Assembly (NCBI RefSeq): GCF_019175385.1
Contig: NC_083339.1
Location: 31,215,637-31,279,636 of the forward strand
Length of the DNA: 64,000 bases
Source: Lycium barbarum
Taxonomy: Eukaryota > Streptophyta > Magnoliopsida > Solanales > Solanaceae
Reading direction: 5' to 3'
A program made the position numbers and the translations under genes. A model generated the notes under the pieces. That model had not been told where the DNA came from. It did no database searches and was given only the letters and a program-made list of their open reading frames with translations. Shown here piece by piece: positions 35,419 through 46,542 of the stretch. Every line of letters begins with the position of its first letter. Position 1 is the stretch's first letter.

Positions 35419-35902
35419 ACGAACTACGTTTGGCCTGACTTCCTGTTGGATACGTAGGCAGCCCATATCGGGTTCGGCCACTCTTTTCAAATCATTCCAG
35501 TATCTTTGTTTGTGGTTGGAACTACGTTTGGCCTGACTTCCTGTTGGATACGTAGGCAGCCCACATCGGGTTCGGCCACTTTTTCAAAATATTTCAGTGT
35601 TTTGTTGTATGAACGAACTACGTTTGGCCTGACTTCCTGTTGGATACGTAGGCAGCCCACATCGGGTTCGGCCACTTTTTCAAAATATTTCAGTGTTTTG
35701 TTGTATGGGTGGAACTACGTGTGGCCTGATTTCCTTTTGGATACGTAGGCAACCCATATCGGGTTCGCCCCCCCCCCCCCCCCCCCCCCCTTTAGTAAAA
35801 AACAAAACAAACTCAAAAATCTTTATGTTCATCACGAACTACGTCTGGCCTGATTCCTTTGGGATACGTAGGCAACCCGAGGCGGGTTCGGCCCTTCTAT
35901 CT
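35419..35902 (+). repeat. Tandem array 1, about 97 bp, 5 copies
   Basis: ACTACGTTTGGCCTGACTTC recurs at 35423, 35521, 35617, 35714 and (diverged) 35838. Each copy includes GGATACGTAGGCA and GGGTTCGGCC. The fourth copy is followed by a run of about 22 C (35769-35790). A much-diverged copy sits alone at about 38939-38997 just before the 3' LTR. Confidence 0.93.
35769..35790 (+). repeat. Poly-C tract
   Basis: About 22 consecutive C after GGGTTCGC in array 1. Length may be uncertain because such runs are hard to sequence. Confidence 0.8.
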
Positions 35903-36014
35903 TAAAATTTTTATCTTCAGTTTGTCCAAACATTTTGGTTCCTATAAAATACATAAGGATTTTTATACAAGACTTGGTCTTCCCACCGCTTAAATTCATG
36001 TGTCTTAGTATCTT

Positions 36015-36236
36015 GAAACTGGGACAAATTTTTGAAATCGGTCAAATCACTTTCAAAAAATTTTCATTACAATTTTCTCACTTTTCGATCGTTTAGAACC
36101 AAGCGTTTCCAGGACTTGAAACTGGGACAAATTTCGAAGTCGGTCAAATCACTTTCGAAAACTTTCATTATAAGTTCTTATTTTTCAATTGTCCAGAATC
36201 AAGCATCTCTAAGACTGAAACTGGGACAAATTTTTA
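36015..36236 (+). repeat. Tandem array 2, about 101 bp, 2-3 copies
   Basis: GAAACTGGGACAAATTT recurs at 36015, 36118 and 36217 with similar text between (GGTCAAATCACTTTC). Confidence 0.85.
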
Positions 36237-37049
36237 GAAGTAGCATAAAAGTGGTCTTAAACAAAAGTCCATCCATATTTCTAAAATGTGAGTAAATTCA
36301 AAAATCGAGTCTTCTTAATCATGTTACATATTAGAGCCACTAAGTATTTCCTTTCAAAGTCATCTAAATCTCATTACTTTTATTTTCAAAATACATTTTT
36401 TTATAACTGAAACTCCCCGGCAAAGCAAGATATGTGGTGAGACATCGAAGAACGTGGACGCGACCGAGACAAAAGTCAATTCAAGGGCCAAGTTCCCCGA
36501 CATGCACAAGTCAACCAATTTTCTTTTAAACTCACAATTTTTCTTTGTTGAGACAGGTCCAATTAACATGAACACGGTGCATGTATTAAATTATGGGCGT
36601 GATCAAAAAGTTAACTTTCTTCAAAATGCAAATACTCTTCAGCGTGGATGCAAAGGTAGCTTATGCCGAACGGTGGGCGTCGTTCCACTCATCACGAAAT
36701 TTCAATTGCAACAGTGGACACAAGTTCATCTTCTCAACCAAGGGCTGTAAGTATAATTCTTTTAGACCCAGCTATTGATTCTTATCACTAACAGTTGTTT
36801 TAGCTCGTGACATTCATCGATGGATCGAATACATATAATCATGGACACTGACCTTGATCACCTGTTATTGGTTAGAATTCCTCAATTTCGTCATCACTTC
36901 ATACATGTTCAAATCATTATCAAATTCTTTTAGAATGAAGTGTGTTAATAAGATAACAAGATCGAAATATTGCATCGTATATCAAATTGTGGGGTTAATT
37001 ATAGATTTAACCCCCGTCACAATGGGACATCGAGTAAGATGTGGATATC
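36237..37049 (+). other. Non-coding spacer of the Tat element
   Basis: No protein domain and no clear repeat. The frames at 36360-37081 have no recognisable domain. Confidence 0.5.
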
Positions 37050-37410
37050 TTTTTACAATATTATCTCTAAAGTGGACGTAGATTTACATTTATATTGTGG
37101 ATACGAGTATGGGAGTGGGAGTAGAATTATATTACAAAATATACATATAATTGTAGAAAGTGGATACAGATTTATGTTTCGAAAGTAAAAGTGAATTTAT
37201 TTTTGCGCCGTATAATGCAGACGTGAAAGTAGATGTAAATTTACTGTTGTACCGTATAATACGGACGTCAAAGTCGACGTGGATTTATATTTTGTACCGT
37301 GAAATGCGGACGTAGATTTATATTTTGAACTGTGAAAGTGGACTCGGATTTATTTTTCTGCACCCTGAAAGTGGATGTGGATTTACATTTTTGCACCATG
37401 GGAAGTGGAC
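37050..37410 (+). repeat. Tandem array 3, degenerate, 33-45 bp units
   Basis: Units contain GTGGAC or GCGGACGT followed by GATTTATATTTT and GTACCGTGAAA. The unit length shifts between about 45 and 33 bp. It passes directly into array 4. Confidence 0.7.
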
Positions 37411-37417
37411 ATGATAT

Positions 37418-38550
37418 AGGCGCCCACCTTAGAATGCGGGTATTTCAAAATTTAATTTAGGCACCCACCTCCGAATGCGGGAATCTTATATTCTATTTTA
37501 GGCGCCCACCTTAGAATGCGGGTATTTCAATGTTCAATTCAGGCACCCACCTTAGAATGCGGGTATTTCAATGTTCAAATTAGGCGCCCACCTTAGAATG
37601 CGGGTATGTCAATTTCAATCCAGGCACCCACCTTAGAATGCGGGTATTTCAATGTTCAATTCAGGCACCCACCTTAGAATGCGGGTATTTCAATGTTCAA
37701 ATTAGGCACCCACCTTAGAATGCGGGTATGTCAATTTCAATCCAGGCACCCACCTTAGAATGCGGGTATTTCAATGTTCAATTCAGGCACCCACCTTAGA
37801 ATGCGGGTATTTCAATGTTCAAATTAGGCACCCACCTTAGAATGCGGGTATGTCAATTTCAATCCAGGCACCCACCTTAGAATGCGGGTATTTCAATGTT
37901 CAATTCAGGCACCCACCTTAGAATGCGGGTATTTCAATGTTCAAATTAGGCACCCACCTTAGAATGCGGGTATGTCAATTTTCAATTTAGGCACCCACCT
38001 TAGAATGCGGGTATTTCAATGTTCAGTTCAGGCACCCACCTCCGAATGCGGGTATCTTATATTTCAAGTTCAGGCACCCACCTCCGAATGCGGGTATCTT
38101 ATATTTCAGTTCAGGCACCCACCTCCGAATGCGGGTATCTTATATTTCAAGTCCAGGCACCCACCTCCGAATGCGGGTATCTTATATTTCAAGTTCAGGC
38201 ACCCACCTCCGAATGCGGGTATCTTATATTTCAGTTCAGGCGCCCACCTCCGAATGCGGGTATCTTATATTTCAAGTTCAGGCACCCACCTCCGAATGCG
38301 GGTATCTTATATTTCAAGTTCAGGCGCCCACCGCCGAATGCGGGTATCTTATATTTCAAGTTCAGGCACCCACCTCCGAATGCGGGTATCTTATATTTCA
38401 GTTCAGGCACCCACCTCCGAATGCGGGTATTTTATATTTCAGTTCAAGCGCCCACCTCCGAATGCAGGTATTTTATATTCAAGTTCAGGCACCCACCTCC
38501 GAATGCGGGTATTTTATATTTCAATTCGGGCACCCACCTCCGAATGTGGA
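37418..38550 (+). repeat. Tandem array 4, 41-42 bp, 28 units, with 122-bp higher-order repeat
   Basis: The core CACCCACC...GAATGCGGGTAT occurs 28 times. In the left half the core reads CCTTAGAATGC, and three unit variants alternate to give a 122-bp higher-order period (starts 37621, 37743, 37865). In the right half the core reads CCTCCGAATGC with near-identical 41/42-bp units. All three frames are largely open across it, a by-product of the repeat and not evidence for a protein. Confidence 0.95.
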
Positions 38551-39090
38551 CTCAACTTTCGAAACAGGGGTTGCAAGTGTAACTTCTCCAACTCTGTCTT
38601 ATTTACACCTATATTTCTTTATTGCTAACAATTGTTTTTAGCTGGTGGCTTTGAACAAATATCGAAGTTGGCATCACACATCAAATCGTGGAACTATTTC
38701 TTCTGCAGCGAACTGGGGCAAGTTGTCGGGAAGGATAATCAGACTTCCCGACACGGGTCAAAGATCTACCTCGAACACTCGTCTCTAATTACAAGTATTC
38801 TCTTGCGTTCCAACAATTCAATTTTCAGAATTCTCAAGTTTCTATCACAATACCCAGTGTTATCATAATTCAGCACTGAGACAATATTTTGCAAGTTTCG
38901 CGCCAATTGGGGTTCAAGTGTCGTAATTGTCCCAGAACTACACTCGACCTGATTCTCGTATAGCCCGAGATATGTAGGCAACTCAGAGACCGGAGTCCAG
39001 TCATAATCCTCTCAAGTTTCCTTTAGCCGGGACAAAATAGGCTACTAAGTCAACGTCTTTGCCCGACAACTCTTTTCATCATTACCGGGC
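38551..39090 (+). other. 3' end of Tat interior before polypurine tract
   Basis: Non-coding. Contains the diverged array-1 copy (about 38939-38997). Confidence 0.6.
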
Positions 39091-39104
39091 AAAGAGGGAC
39101 AAGT
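39091..39104 (+). other. Polypurine tract
   Basis: AAAGAGGGACAAGT abuts the 3' LTR start TGTTGACA (39105). It is the expected plus-strand primer site. Confidence 0.75.
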
Positions 39105-42100
39105 TGTTGACACCCAATTTTGTCCCGTCTCTCTGCCAAAATACCTATTTTTAAGCTTCTAATATTTTTTGGAAAAAAATAAAAAATATATATTATGTTT
39201 ACTATAATTATTAGCCTCTTATCAATACCGCCATTGTATCATTCTATCAATTATTATTATTTACCGTATTTTATTATTATTATTATTATTACAGTTCACA
39301 ATTTTTATCATTTTCAGTATTTTACCAGCTTACGCACACGCATCGCATTTATCTTTGCATAATTAAATAATAGTATTTATTTCAGTGTGGATTTTTCGAA
39401 ATATTATTGCACGGCTATTATAACGCTATTTTTATCCGAGCATTGATGATTGCATATCTCATGTCGAGCAATATTTTAACACAAGTTATTTAAATAAGTC
39501 CCTTATTCAAATTTAGAAAAAAACAAACTATTTCTTGCACTCGGTCCGTATTTTGACTTACCGGACCCCAAATCGAAGTCCAATCAACTCATAAATATTT
39601 TTTTGTATCAGTCCATATTTTTGACTCAATTTTTAGACCAATCCATTTTTTAATTTATTAGCCATCCTTTTAATACCCGATCTAAAAAAATCAACCCAGT
39701 CCATAAATGGACTGGGTCCGACCCGTAGCAAACAAAATAAGGGAAACCCTTAGGTTTCCCCTCATCTTTTCCTCCTCCGCCGTTTCCCTTCATCCTAATC
39801 CTCCCCATTTTTTCACCGCTCCTCACCGCCTTCCACCGTGCCTCCTCCACCTCCCCATCGCCACCTCACTGCTTCATCTCCTCCCCTATTTCCCCATTTC
39901 CGCCACATATTCCCTCCATTATCGTCCTCTCTGACACCTCTATCACACCCCCACTCATCACGTTACCCCCACTGCCACTTCACGCCGCTGTCCTCGCCAC
40001 TTCACCTTGTCTCCACCCACGCGTCTGACACCTCCACTACCTCTACCACTCCCACGTTCTGTTCCCCACGCCCACTGTCATCTCCACTCTTAGTTGTCCC
40101 CCGCTCCTCTCTCTATATTTTTTTTTAACACAAAAAAAACCTATAAATAGTCATGGAGTAGGTTCGGAAATGGGGGATTTTCGATCGACAAAACCCCAAG
40201 AATTGAAACCTTAAAATCGCGAAAATTCCCCAAGAATCGAAGTTGTTGAATCGTCAAATCTCCCTTGAGAATACGTGTCTTAATGTTCGAGCATACACAA
40301 GCTCGAATTTCAAAGTGTTTGAGTAGGTATCGAGACCTTCGTCTCACTTCGCTGTGCCATTAAAAGGTGATTTTCCTATCGTTGGCATGTTCGTCTCAGT
40401 TTCTACGTTGATTTGGTATTGGTTGTTTTGTTAGTTTTATTTGAGATGTAAAGGATTTTTTTTTTCTTTTTTTTTAGATTTTCGTATTACTCGCTGGTTC
40501 CATTATCCTGTTTCGATTATTGGTATTAGATAAATCGGGTTAACAAGCCCTTTATTGGTTTCGTCCTAGAGAAATTAAGGTTTAGAGTAGTGTTTAAAAT
40601 CCTTTCGACCGAGAAATATGCATCATGACCTTTAGGTACATAGTATGACTACTCGGGGTATTTTGAATCTCTGAACATGTATGAAAGTTTTGCTTGGGAA
40701 CTCAATGTGGTAATAAAGTATACATTGTTCTATATTGGAATTGCAGTCATATTGAGGTAGCTACCGGTCTCGTTGTCTCTGTTCGTAGACCATGTAAGAT
40801 AAAACCTCATTAGTGAAGTATTTAAAGGTAGGAGTATGCTAAGAACAATTCTGTTGAGGTCCTATATCATGGTTTTGGTTTATGATGCCTTGCAAAGCAC
40901 AGGCTTTCGAGATCATATGTTATAGAGACTTTGACTAATAGATTGAATTTGAGTATACAATAGATGGATTCTAATCATAAATTCTTCATTGGGTTTCCCC
41001 TTCACCGATCTGTTAAACTGAATTCTGGAGCATCTGTTTGAGGAGGGTTGTGAGAATTGAATGTTAGATGAGATCTTTTCATCAAGTTCACTCTTCATCA
41101 TATTATGTATTGACTTTTCCTCTTTATGTTTTGAAACACTGCATTTGCACAGAAAAATCATGTGTAGGTTCTGTCTTCATACGTAAATGAATCTGTCTTA
41201 CAGAAAATATTGTATCCTTTTTCCTTTCAAAGAGATAAATGCTTTTTTTTAGTATCAAATTGGGTCTTTAGTTTGTCCCAGTTCAGTTAATTCAGGATAG
41301 GATGCCATTTTTGCGAAGGAGCTCATATTCTGCTAGGAGTATAACTGAGAGTAGCATGTTAGAATCACACTTGATGTTTATACTCCTAAGGGTCCATCAT
41401 ATTGTTATATCTTTGGCTGCTGAAGTTTAAGTGTGTGTGTGTGTTTTTTTACTTCAGCTGGGTGACTGAAGATGTTGATTAAATCTGTTTAAACAACTAA
41501 ATTGCAATACGTTTATGTTCCGTTTTTTTTTAGTGTTTGAAGCATTTTTCTTAACTATGGATGTTGCACTATCACATCCTATATTTGGATTCAGTCCCCT
41601 TCTTATTCTGTTAGTATTGTGTTAGTTTCTGAATCCTTTGTTCCATATGTGTTGGCTGCATAATACTGAATATCCATTCATACATTAATATTCCCTTTCC
41701 TCCTATCGCTATGTTAAACGTCATTATGAACATATTGTTCCTGTATTTCTGAAGATATTTCAATCTGTCAAGGTACTGTAAGAACTTCATAAATGTATGT
41801 TGGATGGATTGCTTGTGTATACTTCAAATATACACAATCTGCTGAATTATTTTTTAGCTTATATCCTACCCGTTTAACGTTATTTATCGATCGTATACTA
41901 ATTCTCTTCTTTTCATTTTTTGCATGACCCTCGCACACGAGTCCGAGGAACTTATCTCCTTTTGCATTCGGTGTTGGGCCAAGGCCCAACGAAATACTAT
42001 CCCCCTCTGTCCAGTTTCTGATCATAGTAAAGAAGACAAAAAATATTGAGCCGTGGTCTCTGCGACAACAACAGATTTGCGGCATTTTCTTTTAATGAGC

Positions 42101-42876
42101 TGAGCCCATTTTAAATTATTGATTCCTCACTTATTTTGTGCTTATTAATTTGTATTATGCCACTAACTCTTTGTTTATTTTATTTTGTTAACCTAGATAA
42201 ATCCTAATGAATTAATAGGTTTAGTTTAGTAAGGGATAGCTAGTTTAAGGAAAGCTAACAATCAATTCCATAAGTTCATTCTCTTCTTTTTATGTTAAAA
42301 TTGTTTATAATGTCTAATATTATTTTATTTGGAACAATTAATTTGCAAAATAACATGATTATATACTTAAGATAAAGAATCATATTTTATCCTTACTATT
42401 TTAAAATTTCAAATGTCATTAATACACAAAATATGAATCCGAGTATATTTTATAAACATTTTTAAAATTTACTCAATTATATATATATTTTTACTGAAAT
42501 TGGCTAAACAAAGCGGATAAAGAAAGAGAAATAAAACTCCCTTCTTTTGTATCCTATTTACAAAGATAAGTTTATCACCATATTCATATGACGTAATCTT
42601 ATTCAAAGATCCAAATTTGATAAGCCTCTTTCTTGAAAGTTATCACGTTATATGCAAACTATTACATTTTATACAAATCTTATGTAACATTTTATGTAAA
42701 AGTTTAGCCACATTTATAAATCTTCTTAAAATGACATTTTTATCTTAACAATGCTTGTAAGTTTATTTCATGCAAATTATCATATTTCCTATAAATTTTG
42801 TTAAATAGTATCTTCAGTAGGGCTTTATCAATATTTTCAAGTCTCATTTAACATTTAAAATCGTCTTTTATGCACG

Positions 42877-42920
<44 letters not shown>

Positions 42921-43415
42921 TTCCTTTACAAGTATTATTTTAGACAACTCTGTTATACTTTCGTCTTAAAACCATAACAACATTTATAAGATTATATTTT
43001 CAAAATGTCATTTAAAGTCTCTTTTATACAAATTATTGTATTTTTGTAAATATCATTTTAATTAACATTATTTTCTTTTAAAACTCTAGCAATATTTGAA
43101 GTCATTTTCTATTTTTTTTAAGTATTACATTTAACATAAAAAATAATTAACCTAAGTTAGTCGGATAACCGTAAGTTAACGGATTCTAAAGGATGCCTAA
43201 CCCCTTCCCTTTAGGATAATATAGAGCCCTTACCTAGAATCACACTGGTTAAGCAGACTATTAATTGAGGTTTAGTTTTAACTTTGCCTTAGTTAATCTC
43301 TAGGTGTCCTAATTCACCGTTAAACTAATTAGGTGGCGACTCCTTAAAACAAATAAATAGGAATCACCAATACGTCATACTCCCTAAATCGACCCGGTTA
43401 AAATGGGGTGTGACA
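39105..43415 (+). repeat. 3' LTR of the Tat element (4311 bp)
   Basis: It differs from the 5' LTR by about five scattered substitutions (for example near 39219, 39949, 40118, 42099 and 42301) and nine extra bases in the (TTA)n run at about 42881-42921. The last 75 bases (from about 43351) differ at a dozen or more positions. One substitution, at about 42099, breaks the second GGGCC hairpin. Confidence 0.95.
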
Positions 43416-43587
43416 GGTATTAAATCATTGGAGTGTGGAAATTTCATGTCGAAGAGATTTGGGAAGATTATTAAAAGATTCTATGAGAATTTCTTGCTGC
43501 TCTCTCAAATGGTTTTGGAGTAGTGAAGGAAAAACTAAAAATATAAGCTCGACGAAGGTATTATGAAGGGACGAGGAAGTAAAAGAG

Positions 43588-43680
43588 GTGCATTGGGAAG
43601 CGTAAGAAGATATGAAGTCCAAATATTAGTACTTATTTCCACCACCAGTAGAAGTACAAGATGAAACACCGTTGTTCCCA
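43588..43680 (+). pseudogene. Chromodomain tail of chromovirus integrase, with two stops
   Basis: The frame from GTG at 43588 reads VHWEA, a TAA, EDMKSKY, a TAG, then YLFPPPVEVQDETPLFP. This matches the end of Tekay-type integrases, where the chromodomain (WEAEEDM, then YPHLF) guides integration to marked heterochromatin. The two stops show the copy is dead. Upstream integrase was not readable; part of it should lie left of 26483. Confidence 0.8.
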
Positions 43681-43861
43681 GGTATGTAATGCTTTCTCTT
43701 AATGCTTTTGGTCGTGTTTTCATACTATTGTTATTGTAGCCCTGTGAGGCGATGTTATTCTGGGTTGTTTTGGTAGGATGGTAGTGCCATATTATAGGGA
43801 AAACTCTGGTAAATTTTTTGTAGAATCTCGGAGAACTTAACATTCAAGGACGAATGTTCCT

Positions 43862-43874
43862 AAGAGGGGGAGAG
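43862..43874 (+). other. Chromovirus polypurine tract
   Basis: AAGAGGGGGAGAG immediately precedes the LTR start at 43875. Confidence 0.8.
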
Positions 43875-43983
43875 TGTTACACCTCAGAAATTTGGGTTGT
43901 CGTACTGTGAGAAGACTAGAGTAAGCATAAGGTGAGTGTGAAGCTCTTATGACCATAAGAAGGATATTTGGTAGCTTTAAAGT

Positions 43984-45339
43984 TGTCACGACCCGTCTAG
44001 GGGGCCGCGACGAGCGCCCGGTGCTAGCCCACCCGGGTGCTAGCCCACCCGGGTGCCCCTTTGCTTGTACTTACACTTACATCTAGGTGAGCCACATAAT
44101 TAAACATAAATTTCTATTCATCAGTCATGCTAGTCCCATTGGACAACAATGCCTTTATATCATCATTGGCATCTATACCACGTCAATGTACACGAGCCGA
44201 CAAGGCTAACAAAATGATATACAAAATATAGGCCGACAAGGCAAAACACATCTAACCACGTACACATGTCTACGAGCCTCTAAGGAGAGTATTGTCAAGC
44301 CCCGAACCATGGCCTGGGAGTAACACGACACTCGGGCCTTGCTTGCATGTGTCCGAGCGAACCTCATGGCTTGCTTGTCAACATGGGCATCAAAACAACA
44401 TAATCTATATGATGCAATTTAAATGAATCAAGAAAATGTCATTTGCGGAATAAAGTCTTGAAATTTTCTCATAGCATGAAATATCATGAAAACATAATAG
44501 TCTGCAAACATGAAAGCACAACTGACTCTGTGAACTAACATCTGTCTATGAAACCTCTAAAACATGTTTGAATACTAACTATCAGGACATGGCCCTGGAC
44601 TACCATAAACTGAATACTAATGCAAAATCCATGTTGAACCCCGAGAGGAGTGGGGCTCACCAATAAGCTGATAACTGAAGTGATTCTATTGCGCAGGTGT
44701 ATGCTCCTGAAAACTGGTATCTGCACCGTGAAGTGCAGGCCCCGGGCAAAAGGGACGTTAGTACATGGTGAATAGTACTAGTATGTAAAACCTGCTGAAA
44801 TGAAGAACATGGCACAATATAGGTATAGGACATGAACTGAAACTGAATGTAACTTGGACATGAGCATAAAACGTGAGTAAAGTCTGAAAACAGTAAATCA
44901 ATGGAAATACATGTATGTAAAACTGCTTGTAACGTGGGGAATGCTATAGTATAACCGACAATATGGTCTGGTACTTGCGTCCTACCAGCAGAACACTCAC
45001 AACCTTGCCAGGGATATGAGATTTAAGTAATAATAAGCATGTAAGGATCCAAACTGCATAATGAAGGTGTTGCCTCCTTGCTGACAACCCTTATCCTACA
45101 GTGGCAACGTAGTTTCAGGCTATCTGAGCCTTCTCGGTTAACTAAGCAATTCCCAAAAACATGAACATGATATAGTTGGCTAAGAAGCCCATGATTTTTG
45201 TGAAATAACTTGTAATCATGATTTCATGAAATAACTTGTAAACATGGTTTCATGAAATATCTTGTAATATGGTTTCATAAGATAACTTGTCATAGTTTTG
45301 CAAACATGTTCTTGATTCATGAGTAATAACAATAGTTCA

Positions 45340-45418
<79 letters not shown>

Positions 45419-46537
45419 GACTTGAAAACATGCTTGTAACTTGCTACATAAATTCATAAAGTTTCATATAAACATAATGAGAATACATGAGGAAGAATTC
45501 ATGATTCATGGATTAAGCCAGGGTTCCTAATAACCGTAATGGAAGATTAGGAATACAATAACGAATATAGATACAAAATTCATGTACATAAATACATAAA
45601 TACGGGCTATCAATATGTTGGGTTTAATGCCCTAGGGTTTGAACTTCATGGATATCAAGAAACGGAGCATGGGGAAGAACGTAGAGATTCCCACATGGGG
45701 ATGGAAGTTCTACATACCTTAATTGCTCAAAAACTTGAATTAAAGACTTGAGCTTTAAAGAAGATTTCCAAAATCTTGAATTCTTGAACCTTGAGATGGG
45801 TTTTCTTGAAAACCCTAGTTTAGGAATGATAATTTCTTGTTTAGATTACAAGGATAGGTATTAGAATTGATTTGGAATAATTAGAGTAGGCTTACCTTGG
45901 TGTTCTTGATGATGCAAGAGGGTAGGAAGTCGTTCTAGGGCTTGAAGGAATGAAAAATAATGATTTGAACTGATATGGACGAATATATACTATTCTAGAA
46001 AAATTCATTTTTCGGCCCAGTTAAATACTGGCCGTATTTCAAAATACTGGTCGTATTTTGAAATACGGACAGCACTGCCTCTCTTCAGTAAAATAGTCAT
46101 AACTCTTTGTACAGATGTCAGTTTGACCCCCATAATATACCGTTGGAAAGGTATTTCAAAGCTATACAACTTTCATGAAGGACGTTTTCCCAAATTCCAA
46201 ATATATTTGAAATACGGGCCGTATTTTGAAATACGGTCCGTATTTAACCATTTGACGTCAAATTGCCAAATTCCAGAATGCTCAGAAATCCTTGGTTTCA
46301 GTTTACGATTTGAAATACGGGCCGTATTGTGAAATACGGTCCGTATTTAACCATATGACATTCAACTTCCAGTTTACGATTTGATTTACGGCCCGTAAAC
46401 TGAAATACGGTCACTGTTCATGGGCGTAAACCACCATCTTATAGCTGAAGAGGAAATTTCCAATTCCCACATTCTTTATCTGGTTTTCTAAGTCTAGGAT
46501 CATGGTCAAAGCTTAGGTTAAAGGTACGGGGTGTTAT
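43984..46537 (-). mobile_element. Chromovirus-type LTR B (minus strand)
   Basis: The plus strand begins TGTCACGACCC (43984) and ends CGGGGTGTTAT. On the minus strand the start is (TG to TA)TAACACCCCG. U3 carries palindromes TACGGnCCGTA at 46213, 46232, 46316, 46335 and 46387, with degenerate copies near 46026. A (TA)n run of about 72 bases is at 45343-45415. The left flank is AAAGT (43979-43983) and the right side reads (A)TAAGT, an imperfect copy. It is a different family from LTR C, which it abuts. Confidence 0.8.
45343..45415. repeat. (AT)n microsatellite, about 36 units
   Basis: Uninterrupted AT dinucleotides inside LTR B. Confidence 0.95.
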
Positions 46538-46542
46538 AAGTA

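Larger units (their letters stand above)
26483..43415 (+). mobile_element. 16.9-kb Tat-lineage LTR retrotransposon, non-autonomous (gag-pro-G-patch), TSD GGTAT
   Basis: Two LTRs of 4302 and 4311 bp begin TGTTGACACCC and end in ACA/GACA. Flanks are GGTAT at 26478-26482 and GGTAT at 43416-43420, a perfect 5-bp duplication that fixes both ends. The order is LTR, tRNA-Arg-type PBS, Gag with Tat-style zinc knuckle, retropepsin-like domain, G-patch, four tandem arrays, polypurine tract, LTR. RT, RNase H and integrase are missing. By eye the LTRs differ at about five bases plus one microsatellite indel over 4.2 kb, and at a dozen more in the last 75 bases, so insertion was recent. Large LTRs, PBS type and 3' tandem arrays fit the Tat/Ogre group of Ty3/gypsy. 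Movement must have used an autonomous relative's pol. Confidence 0.93.
43421..43874 (+). mobile_element. 3' end of a chromovirus interior
   Basis: It continues the locus after the GGTAT duplication. It contains the integrase/chromodomain tail, a spacer with the family text ACATTCAAGGACGAATGTTC (43838-43857), and the polypurine tract AAGAGGGGGAGAG (43862-43874) directly before LTR start TGTTACACC. This layout is typical of Tekay/Del chromoviruses. Confidence 0.8.

Noticed and set aside
37418..38550. CRISPR-like regular repeat array
   Set aside because: Units are contiguous with no unique spacers, and the context is a plant retrotransposon.
37972..38641. Three overlapping frames of 170-218 codons
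   Set aside because: They run through the 41/42-bp array in all frames; openness comes from the repeat unit, and the peptides just repeat THLRMRVSYIS-like text.
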